A stretch of 64,000 nucleotides of DNA from Pseudocercospora fijiensis CIRAD86. Taxonomy: Eukaryota; Ascomycota; Dothideomycetes; Mycosphaerellales; Mycosphaerellaceae. The notes beneath the pieces are model-generated. The model did not search any database and was not told the DNA's origin. It was given only the letters and a program-made list of their open reading frames with translations. The stretch lies in the NCBI RefSeq assembly GCF_000340215.1, contig NW_006921533.1, positions 4,676,979-4,740,978 on the forward strand, in the 5' to 3' direction. This document shows, piece after piece, positions 54,901 through 64,000 of the stretch. Each line of letters begins with the position of its first letter. Positions within the stretch are counted from its first letter, which is position 1. The position numbers and the translations under genes were made by a program.

Positions 54901-56607
54901 AAAGTCGATATAGAGGGAAGAGAAGAGAAAGGGAAGAGAAGAGGATATTACGTAAGCGGACAAATAGGAGAGCAAACGAAGATACGCGTATATAGCTCTC
55001 GAGTCCTATATCCGATTCGTACTAGCGTAGATAAACGGAAGATAACTAGACAATACTAGAACCCTCTACTAAAGTCGTAGAGGTATATAAGGAAGTTTAG
55101 CGTCGTTAGAAGGTTAGAAATTAACTAAGCGACACTCGAGATGCTAGCGATACTAGAATATCTATAAAGATCGATAGTATCTAGTACGTATAGGTTACGC
55201 GCAGCCCTAGAAAGTTACTAAATGCTATCCGAAGATATACTAAAGGATTTAGCGTCGTTAGAATAGTAGAAATCGGAAGACTACGGTCGCCTAGTCGATA
55301 AATCGAAGATTCGAGTTACTACCGACTAGGACCTCGTATATTGCGCCGACGTATTGCGCGATATTAAAGGCTACGGCGATTAATAGAACAGACCTTTGCG
55401 ATGCTACCTATGCAGTTTAGTATAGATAGATAGTATAGTTGTTAATCTATTTAGCCTACCGTTACGAAGTAGTTATATAGGTATAGAACCTATAGGTTTT
55501 TAGTCTATATACTCTATAGTTTTATGCATCTTAAAAATCAGTTTGTATTACTATATACGTCGTAGAAACACCTCGAACCCCCCTCCGCTAATATATTAGC
55601 TATCTTAGACGTATATTGCGGTATTCTATATATAAGAAGCTAGTTAATACTAAGATAACCGATTATTTGTAGGGGCCTAACATTATATCGTTAGACGCTC
55701 CGCTAGAGTATTAGCTTTGCTAAGAGTCACGTATAGAGCGGCTAATTAGAGACAGAGGCGCTCTAAGTGTTATAGATTCTTCTACGTAATTCTATAGTTC
55801 TATCCTTAGGCATCGACACTAACTATATTAGGTATAGAGAAAGCTATAGCGGAGCGCCTAAAGTTAAACCGGGCTACCTCTATATACCTAATTATTGTTT
55901 AATTTACGAAGATTAAATACAGCGTCGCAACTACGCAAAATAGCGGTTTATATCCGCGGGCGTAGTTATACGTTTTAATATAATCTATTAGATTGCCTAT
56001 ATAAAGTAGTCGCGAAAATATTAATAGAAGGATTAATTCTTAGTCTTCTAAGACGAGGCGATTATTATTTCCGTTTACTATCTACCCTACCTAGTATTAC
56101 TTACCTATAAACGGTATATATAGCGCTAAACAAAGCACGTACGGTCCGTCGCATTAACTACCTCTCTAATCTCTATACTTTAGAATGCCTAAAAAGTATT
56201 ACTATTGCCTCTATCTCGCTATCTAGGGCTATACGCTATACTCTTTGCTATTTCTTTCTACTATTATAGCGACTATAACTATCTAGCGCTCGCATATATA
56301 TATATATATATATATACGCGCGCGCGCGCTAGCTGCTTCGTATATATTCTAAGTTCGACCTTGCTATCGCTACTTCCGCTACTACTACCGCCCCGCTATA
56401 TCTATCGCCGACAACAATGCCTCTACTATAGTCTAATATAAGCGAGAAGTAGCGCCGCGCCTAGGCAAAGAAAGAGAAGAAAGCAGCTTCGAAGAAAGTA
56501 GCTTCGAAGAAAAACAACTAGCCTATCGGACCTAAGCTACTAGGTCGCGCTACTATTAGTCGAGAATCGCTAGACTTTAGCTATTTGCTACTAGTCGAGT
56601 AGCTAGT
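54901..56607. other. RIP-affected DNA without recognisable relic
   Basis: Contains a purine-rich stretch near 54,915-54,950, a (TA)n/(CG)n dinucleotide run and short open frames. No family recognised. Confidence 0.4.
56294..56330 (+). repeat. (TA)n followed by (CG)n dinucleotide run
   Basis: About 11 TA units continue directly into six CG units. Alternating purine-pyrimidine throughout, so it has Z-DNA potential in its right half. Confidence 0.85.
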
Positions 56608-58784
56608 AAAGGACGGAAACTAATACTACTACTACTACTTATAGTAATAGTATAGGCTACCGAGGGTAATATAACCTATAGCAATATAGGTAGCTATATT
56701 TAGTAAGATAGGATAACGAGACTGTCGCTTAGGCTAATAACTAGAGCCCTACAATATAGGCATTATAGAAGTGTAATATAAATAATATACTATACGAGGT
56801 TAATAATCTATCTACTTCTATAGAAGGAGGCCTCTTATATAGGCTTAAAACTAGCCTATAGGTATAGGGCTAGTTACTAGCTAATATCCCTCCCTTTCTT
56901 CGTATCTAACTAGATACGCTTTATATTGCGCGCTTAAAACAAACATGTATGCATCCTTAGCGCTCTTAGCTAAGGCTATTTTTAGAACTCCGTAATAATA
57001 CCCCCGGGGTAGCATTAATCCTAGATACTATAATTATGCAAAAACAACCTCCTAAGCAAGACTATATAGACTTACTATTGCTTTAATGCGCCGTAATCCT
57101 TACTAGCAATAACCTTATCTGCTAGTCGGCTCTCGAAATCTCCTCTATATATATTAAAGCTATTAGTACCGAAGTACTATCCCTTATAGAGAGCTTAATT
57201 AACGAGGAGGTTAGCAGCCTTTTCCTTCGTAGCATTCTCCTAATCGTATAGATATTCCTTAAGTCCCTCGTTATTAAGCTAGAGGATCTGTTTAACTTCG
57301 TTCTAAACAACGTAACTTAACTAAAGAATCCTACTAACTAGGGCGTCGGAGATATAGCCGAGGCCTTCGACTAAGATAGCCGTAGGGAAAGCGAATAGTA
57401 CGAAGGAGTTAGAGGCTAGGAGAGCGGTTAGATTGCGGTACGCTTTAGCAACCTAAGAGACTATTAAGTTCTCGTAACCCTTAACCTTAGTACCGTTAAT
57501 AACGCGAGAGTAGCCTAGGTTAATTAATATACGGTTGCTCTTAGTTTTTAGATTACTATATAGTAGGTATAGCATCTAAATAGAGACTTCGTACTCCTTT
57601 AAAGGGTTAAGGATCTACTCCGCTTTACGCCCCTCGCTATTAGGCTAACTATCGAATATATAGTCGAGGTCGTCGTCGGTAAGGTACTTATTAGTAAGCT
57701 TGCCGATCTTGCTTAGTAGGACTAGGCTACGAGCCTTAAGCTTCTTAACCTAGTTCGCAAAGACCTCGGGCTAGTATATACCTTCGATAATAGTAGAGTA
57801 GCTAGTCTTATCCTTAGACATAAGGCAGACCTTAATGCGTAGGTAACTAGCACCCTCGCTAGCTACGAGCTTAACTATATCTTGTCCGAGACGAGTAGAC
57901 TCCTTAGAAGGACAGTTTTTATAAGTACCGCTAACCTTAAAGAACTTAGTAGACTTAGGGACGGAGATAAGCTCGTATACGTAATTAGGTCGAAGAGCGA
58001 TAGCTAAGAGCTATAGGGTAGGGTACTAGCGGACGATTTAGTTGCTTATACTATAAGTTTAAAGGGCATTGCGGCCTTCTTGCTTAGACTTAGGCATTAT
58101 ACGCATATACTAAAGGTATATTTTAAACTCCTCTTATATTAGATCGATAAGGAAAGGAAGATATACTCTACGAGGCTCTTATAACTAACTAAAGACTTAA
58201 GGGAAGATAGCATTGCTAGTCTAGCGAAAGCGATCGAAGGAGGTGCCTTAGCTAAGAATACTAGTAACGAACTTGCTCTAGCGATCCGTTAGCGTAAGGG
58301 CGCGAGTAATAGTACTAGTAGGGTTAAACGCGTAGAGTCCTAGAGATATCGGGGCGGCAATAGGGCGTCTAGGAAACTAGTTAGTATAGGCCTAATTAGT
58401 CTTAAGGGTAGCGAAGGCATCTTAATTAGCGACATCGCGTCTAATCTTTAATAGGCGGCTAATAAGGACACTCGTCTTAGTACTAGTATAGAGACTATAC
58501 GCCTTAGCGGCCTTCTTAATATAGCTAGCATATATAGTAAACAGCTCTTCGCCTAGCTTACTAAGGTCGTCGTACTACTAATAGATAGACAGGGCGATAG
58601 ATGCTTTACCTATATCGGCCTTAGGAACTATATCGATCTCGGTAATAAGATATGCGATAGAATTACCCTTATAGGAACTATAGATATTCTTAGTTAATAG
58701 CATCGGCGAGAGGCCTCTATGCCTACGCTTACTAAAGGAACCTTTAGAGGAAATACTGTCTTCTAGTAGCGCATCTAGTATATT
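56608..58784 (-). repeat. Direct repeat copy 1 of 2.2-kb unit (5'-truncated relic)
   Basis: Aligned over its whole length with 58,785-60,976. It begins AAAGGACGGAAACTAATACTACTACT and ends AGTATATTAA. On the minus strand it carries the C-terminal half of the unidentified relic gene (ELISVPKSTKFFK.., LGQDIVKLVASEGASYLRIKV, ILINLGYSRVINGTKVKGYENL). It is more heavily changed by RIP than copy 2. Confidence 0.85.
56993..57017. repeat. Palindrome TACCCC-C-GGGGTA with outer TAAT/ATTA, site 1
   Basis: The 6-bp arms TACCCC/GGGGTA pair perfectly around one C. After two unpaired bases TAAT/ATTA pair again. It lies in the 3' region of relic copy 1. Confidence 0.8.
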
Positions 58785-60976
58785 AAAGGACGGAAACTAA
58801 TACTACTACTACTACTAGCAGTAATAGTATAGGCTACTAAGGGTAACATAACCTATAGCAATGTAGGCAGCTATGTTTAGCATAATAGGATAATAAGACG
58901 GTTGCTTAGGCTAATAACTAGAGCCCTACAATATAGGCATTATAGAAGTGTAATATAAACAATGTGCTATACGAGGTTAGTACTCTATCTACAATGTAGA
59001 AGGAGGCCTCTTATATAGGCTTAAAACTTAGCCTAGGTATATAGGGCCGGTTACTAGCTAATATCCCTCCCTTTCTTCGTATCTAACTAGACACGCTTTA
59101 TATTGCGCGCTTAAAACAAACAAACCGTTATATAGGGCACCTTAGGCATCTTAGCTAAGGCTATTTTTTAGAAACTCCGCAATAACATCCCCGGGGTAGT
59201 ATTGTTCCTAGATTCTACTAATATATAAAAACAACTTCCTAAGTATCTAATCTACTACGCTAACTTACTGCTGCTTTAATGTACTGTAATCCTTACTAGT
59301 AATAACCTTATTAGTTAGTCGATTCTCCTAAACTCCTCCGCAGGTATTAAAGCTATTAGCACTAAAGTACTCTACCTCGAAGTAAGCTTAATTAACGAGG
59401 AGGTTAGTAGCCTTGTCCTATATAGCCTTCTCCTACTCGCGTAGATAGTCCTTAAGCTCCTCCTTACTAAACTAGAGGATTTGTTTAACTTCGTTCTAAA
59501 TAACGTAACTTAACTAAGGAATTCTACCGACTAGGGTATCGGAAATATAACTAAGGCCTTCGACTAAGATAGCAGTAGAGAAGGCGAACGGTACGAAGGT
59601 ATTAGAACCTAGAAGGGCAGTTAGATTGCGGTACGCCTTAGCAACGTTAGCGATAGTTAGGTTATCGTAGCCCTTAATCTTAGTGCTATCGATAATACGA
59701 GAGTAGCCTAGGTCGATTAATATACGGTCGCTCTCGGGCTTTAGATTACTATATAGAAGATATAGCATCTAAATAGAGACTTCGCATTCCTTTAGAGGGT
59801 TAAGGATCTACTAAGCTGCCTCGCCTTTGTTAGGCTAACTATCGAACATATAGCCGAGGTCGTCGTTAGTAAGGTACTTATTAGTAAGCTTGCTAATCTT
59901 GTTTAGTAGAACTAGGCTACGGGCATTAAGCTTCTTAATCTAGTTCTCGAAGACCTCTAGTTCGTATATACCTTCGATAATAGTTAAATAGGCGGTCTTA
60001 TCTTTAGATATAAGAGAAACCTTAATACGTAGATAACTAGCACTCTTACTAGCTACGAGCTTAACTATATCTTGTCCGAGACGAGAAGTCTCCTTAGTAG
60101 GGCAGTTCTTATAACTACTATTACCTACCTTAAAGTACTTAGTAGGCTTAGGGACGGAGATAAGCTTGTATACGTAATTAGGTCGAAGGGTAACGGCTAA
60201 GAGCTATAAGGCGGGATACTAACGGACGATTTAGTTACTTACTCTATAGGTTTAAAGGGCATTACGGCCTTCCTACTTAGACTTAGGCAGTTTACGTATA
60301 TGCTAAAAGAATATACGAAACTCCTTCTATATTAGGTCGACGATAAGAGAAAGGTACGCTCTACGAGGCGACTATATCTAACCGAAGACTCGAGGGAAGA
60401 TAGTATTACTAGTCTAACGAAAGCGGTCGAAGGAGGTGCCTAAGTGCCTTAGCCGAGAATGCTAGTAATTAACTTATACCGACGCTTAGTTAGCGTAAGA
60501 TCGCGAGTAATAGTGCTAGTAGGGTTAAATACGTAGAGTCCTAGAGAGGTCGGGGCGGTAGTAGGACGTCTAGGAAACTAGTTAGTATAACTAGTCTTAA
60601 GGGTAGTAAAGGCATCCTAATTAGCAACCTCGCGACTAATCTTTAATAGGCGACTAACGAGGACACTCGCCTTAGTACTAGTATAGAGACTATAGACCTT
60701 AGTAGCCTTCTTAATATAGTTAGTATATATAGTAAACCGCTCTTTACCTAGCTTGCTAAGGTCGTCGAGCTATTAATAGATAGATAGAGCGGTAGGAGCT
60801 TTGCCTATAGAGGCCTTAGGAACTATATCGATTTCGGTAATAAAATGCGTAATAGAGTCGCCCTTATAGGAACTATAGATGTTCTTAGTTAATAGGATCG
60901 GCGAGAGGCCTCTATCTCTACGCTCGCTAAAGGAGCCTTCGGAGGAGACATCTTCTAGTAGTATATCTAGTATATT
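58785..60976 (-). repeat. Direct repeat copy 2 of 2.2-kb unit
   Basis: Same start (AAAGGACGGAAACTAATACTAC) and same end (AGTATATTAA) as copy 1. It retains more CpA/TpG, for example in AACATAACCTATAGCAATGTAGG. On the minus strand it is continuous with the N-terminal part of the relic gene to its right, so this is the parental copy. Confidence 0.85.
59181..59203. repeat. Palindrome site 2 (TCCCC-GGGGTA)
   Basis: Equivalent position in copy 2. The core is CCCCGGGG; the outer bases have diverged. Confidence 0.7.
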
Positions 60977-62026
60977 AATATCCGAGTTACTATAGTTAGT
61001 ACTATAGTTAGTACTATAGTCGGTACTAGAAGGGGTGCTATACTTCTTAGTAGCCTTACAGAGGGCCTAGCGAGTATGTAATGCCTTCTTACGCGCTGCT
61101 TCGGCCTTAGCGCGCTCGTCTTAAACTTCTTAAGGGACCTTACGGTTACGGGTCGAGCGACGATCTTTAGCCTACATTTCTATAGCGAGCGTAAGACTAG
61201 TAGCCGTATCGGCCTCGGTTTCTAGGCGAAGAGCCTTGCGTTTAAGGACATTAACGATAGGAGCCTCTTAACCTTTAATAATAAAGCCTATACTATTAAT
61301 ACGATAGCCTTTCTCTTTTAGTAGATCCTTAATTATCTATATACTAAGATCTACCTAGACGATTGTATCGTAGTGCTTCTTCTAGTAGGCTGTCGTAAAG
61401 TCGTTAAGTGTAAAGAACAAGTTAAGTAACTGCTTGCCTACCTTCTTACTAGCGGTAGATACGTAATAGATTATAGTATAAGAAAGGTACTTGGCGCCTT
61501 AACGACGGACCTTATACTTATTAACGAACGAAGAGACCTGCTTAGTACGCTCTTGTCTACTATAGGCGAAGTTAATAAGGCTCTTAGGAAGACTGCTTAG
61601 TCCTCCCTAATGTTCGAAGGCCTAGTCGAGGGTCTTAAAGCGTAAACGAATCTAGGTACCGGCCGTCTCGAGGCTATAGACGATAGGAAAGGCTTATTCG
61701 ATATCTATATCGTTAAGAACCTCGCGATTAAAGATACGCTTACCGATAGACTAACGTAAGTTGTTTATACCGTACGTAACTAAGATAGTAGCCTTCTTAA
61801 TATTCCTATTAATAACGCGTAGTAGAGTACGAGCGTTCTAGATCTTCTCTTAAGGGTCTTTAAGGGCGGTAACGATCTAGAAGCAGTGCTCGAGGCTGGT
61901 TATAGTAGCTAAGGCGCTATCGGTTAGGGCTTCGATCGGAACTAGGGCGGCTAGGCTTAGGTTAATAGAGGCAGGTAGGTTGCTACTACTACTAGCGCCT
62001 AGCGGATTTGGGGCACTAGAAGACAT
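59395..62026 (-). pseudogene. Unidentified long relic gene of the repeat block
   Basis: The start appears as MSSSAPNPLGASSSSN at 62,026 on the minus strand. Reading through RIP stops, the frame holds to about 60,450: LATITSLEHCF, INFAYSRQERTKQVSSFVNKYKV, KGYRINSIGFIIKG, a basic helix rich in Arg/Lys/Ala, then a YSTNYSTNYS repeat. After a frame change between about 60,250 and 60,450, a second frame gives ELISVPKP, RLGQDIVKLVAS and SDRILIDLGYSRIIDSTKIKGYDNL, ending VN-stop near 59,395. Both copies of the duplication keep this C-terminal part, so it was real protein. No known family recognised; it resembles neither a reverse transcriptase nor a DDE transposase. Confidence 0.55.
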
Positions 62027-62442
62027 AGTCGACCGAAGCGGAAGTAGGTTATAAACGAGTTTGCAAGTATATTCGTTGCTTAACAATAATAATTAAAGGG
62101 TTTAGATAGAAGGGGGGGTAGTTAGGCGGTAGCGAGTTAGTTAGTAATCGAGTAGAAGAAGGAGCTTAGGAAGCTCGCTTTAAATATAGTACAAAGGTAA
62201 CGTAGTCCGTATATTCCGCGCTAGTAAAGCAAACGGATAACGGCTATATATAAAAGTAAAGCTATATGCGAGACTTCTTTATTATTAGGGTAGACTAAAG
62301 TTTAATAATCGATCTAGCTAATTGCTAGTAGCGACTACGCGCCTTCTATTAAACTTTAGCTATCGTAGACTCTCGCGTACTCGAAATGTAACTAGTTAGT
62401 TCGAGTCCCTAGCAGAAATCTATAGTAGTAAGGCTAGCGAGA

Positions 62443-62469
62443 CTAATAATACCCCTAGGGTAGTATTAG
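62443..62469. repeat. Palindrome site 3 CTAAT-nn-TACCC-CTA-GGGTA-nn-ATTAG
   Basis: Arms pair in two blocks, CTAAT/ATTAG and TACCC/GGGTA, with the same two-base interruption as site 1. It lies outside the duplicated unit. Confidence 0.85.
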
Positions 62470-62887
62470 CTTTTCTCTAGAGATACTCGGTAACGAGGAG
62501 CAAGTCGCCTAGGCCTAGCGTAGCTAATTCGTTAGTACGTTAGCCTATAGTACTGCCGTTATAGATATAGTATTACCTTTTATATTAGTAAGTACGTAAA
62601 GGTAGTCTATACGTTTACCTTCTTCCTTCTTCCTTCTTCTAAACGCTAAGCTTAATAGCCTAAGGTCCCTATTCTTAGAGGCTATCGGCCTAGGTTGCTA
62701 TATCTATCTAAGAGCTAGGAAGGGAGAGGGATCCTCCCTTTCTTAGTATCCTACGTAACTAGTGCTAATTAGGGTAGGAACATCCTCTAGTAGAGTATCT
62801 TATTATTGTTATTACTTAAGGGTAGTCGCTAGAGTCTAGAAATCTAGAGGGAAGTAGTCCTAGAAGGGTAGAGGGTTAGGTTCGGCT

Positions 62888-62926
62888 ATTTTCCTAATGC
62901 TACCCCTAGGGTATTATTAGGAAAAT
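62888..62926. repeat. Palindrome site 4, 39 bp
   Basis: Arms ATTTTCCTAAT/ATTAGGAAAAT, a two-base mismatch (gc/tt), then TACCC/GGGTA around CTA. It is the longest of the four and could form a stable hairpin. Confidence 0.88.
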
Positions 62927-63796
62927 ACGCCTCGTATAGTTCTATCTAAGGAAATAAGAGTAAAGGAATAAAGTTATAGCAACATCTCGAAGGCTAAAGA
63001 GTAAAACAATAGACAAAGTAAAAGCAAAAGAGGGCAACAACTATAAGTATTAATACCGTAGGAATAAGTAGTAAGGACTAAAGCTATAAGGCGGTACTAC
63101 ATTAATAGCGCGGAGAAGGTAAGGAAAACAACGTAGTAGAGGTAGGGAAAGACAAGCAATTATTTAGTCTCGGGATCTAGCTATAATTCTAGGCGGTCTT
63201 CGTTACTAGACTAGTCGAGCTCCTCCTCGGAGTTAGAGTTAGATAGCTAGAAGTCTAGTTCACTATCGGAATTAATATCGGAAATGCTCTATATGCAATT
63301 AATATATATATAACCCTCCCTTTGTTTATAAGTTATTCCTAATAGCTTACTAAGACGTATCTAGGGATATATAAAGTTGTCGGGTAGAATAGGATCTATA
63401 ATCGCGGTAGGATCCTCCTCTCGATAGGTATCTAAGGTAGGTAGAGGGTCTATAGAGGCATTAACTTCCTTCTCGGTCGGGGGAGGGCGGGTAGGCTCTC
63501 TTAATTCGACGATCTTCTTTAGGTTAGCCCGGGGGTACGTATTACGCGAGGGACGATTAGTAGGTTAGCTATAGTATAGTATTAGGGTAAGTATCTACGG
63601 TTCTACGGAAAGTATATACTAGGCTTAGCTAGCGTACCGTCCCTGCCGTAATAGTACCCCCGTCCGATAGAACGAAGGCTAGCGTACTATATTAGCTAAA
63701 CCCCTTCTTATATACTCCTTCCGCTTTTGCTCGTTTTCCTTACCCTTCGTATTCGTATTATACGTTCGTATTATGCTTTCTTGTCGTCTCGAGTAT

Positions 63797-64000
63797 GTCC
63801 TCCTCTCCTTAGTCTAAGTCTACTAGTTTAGCGCGCGTCTTCTTAGTAGCCGACTTTAGCGTAGCCTTAGTGTCGGAGCTAGTTATAAAGTTTGTATATT
63901 AGCGTCGTCTCTTTTAGTTAAATGTCTCGCCGGTGCTAGTACTAGCTCGCTTGCGCTTTGTTCCGCTATTCTTGTCTTATATCTTGCGTACGCCGACGTA
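63797..64000 (+). pseudogene. Possible start of another relic gene, cut by the window edge
   Basis: A frame from ATG at 63,797 reads MSSSP, a stop, then SKSTSLARVFLV with three RIP-type stops in about 67 codons, running off the window. The MSSSP-like opening recalls the start of the relic at 62,026, but no clear homology can be shown from so short a piece. Confidence 0.2.

Larger units (their letters stand above)
62027..63790. other. RIP-affected DNA without recognisable relic
   Basis: Holds palindrome sites 3 and 4 and a purine-rich stretch with AAAGTAAAAGCAAAAGAGG at about 63,018. No coding relic recognised. Confidence 0.4.
44130..64000. mobile_element. 20-kb RIP-saturated repeat block (transposon graveyard), open at right edge
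   Basis: From about 44,130 CpA and TpG nearly vanish while TpA and CpG are abundant; 45,241-45,300, for example, contains no CpA and no TpG. The pattern matches RIP acting on CpA on both strands. Three long relic genes, several minisatellites and a 2.2-kb tandem duplication are legible inside. No intact gene was found. Left of it lie normal genes (prefoldin, MFS). Terminal repeats of the whole block were not found, so it may be nested elements rather than one unit. Confidence 0.85.

Noticed and set aside
44130..64000. Reassigned genetic code or programmed readthrough of TAG
   Set aside because: Stops replace codons in positions expected from CpA/TpG to TpA change, and the same depletion affects non-coding DNA. 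The neighbouring genes use TAG as a normal stop. RIP is sufficient.
44130..64000. Telomeric repeats proving a chromosome end
   Set aside because: No TTAGGG/CCCTAA array is present. The telomere-linked idea rests only on the helicase type.

Overview
The window is nuclear DNA from a filamentous ascomycete, most likely a Dothideomycete of the Capnodiales/Mycosphaerellales type. The evidence is short GT..AG introns of about 48-66 nt with CTAAT/CTAAC branch sites, fungal gene families (Byr4/Bfa1, Lif1/XRCC4, Sly41-like transporter, delta-12 desaturase, DHA1 transporter), and transposon relics carrying repeat-induced point mutation (RIP). The lineage is inferred from protein style only; no species can be named.

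Layout. Positions 1-44,100 are ordinary gene-dense euchromatin, broken by one transposon relic and one assembly gap. In order: the end of a MetE-like methionine synthase (+), a delta-12 fatty acid desaturase (+), a disordered LPPRLSP-repeat protein (-), an XRCC4/Lif1 end-joining factor (-), a Byr4/Bfa1 cytokinesis regulator (+), a 3.2-kb pogo/Fot1 transposon relic (12,528-15,727), a secreted alkaline phosphatase (+), a secreted alpha/beta-hydrolase (-), a triose-phosphate-translocator-family carrier (+), a Golgi-type glycosyltransferase (-), a pirin (+), a nuclear-looking unknown (-), a short-chain dehydrogenase (+), a gene-poor stretch (29.5-33.1 kb), a CBM18 plus lysozyme-like protein (+), a 100-N gap with poor flanking sequence, an unknown (-), a PHD-finger protein (-), an MFS transporter (-) and prefoldin subunit 4 (-, four exons reconstructed here).

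From about 44,130 to the window end (20 kb) the sequence changes abruptly. CpA and TpG are almost absent, TpA is very abundant and CpG is kept. Every long reading frame is broken by TAG/TAA. Reading through these stops shows three long relic genes: a RecQ-like superfamily-2 helicase (+, about 1,100 codons in one frame), a DUF6589-type protein (-, about 1,150 codons in one frame) and an unidentified protein (-) whose 3' half lies in a 2.2-kb tandem duplication. A fourth relic may start at about 63,797. Minisatellites and a recurrent TACCCC/GGGGTA palindrome fill the spaces.

The euchromatic genes are unrelated housekeeping and secretion functions, not a pathway cluster. The most interesting parts are the RIP-saturated block, the transposon just upstream of the phosphatase, and the exon structure of the prefoldin gene.
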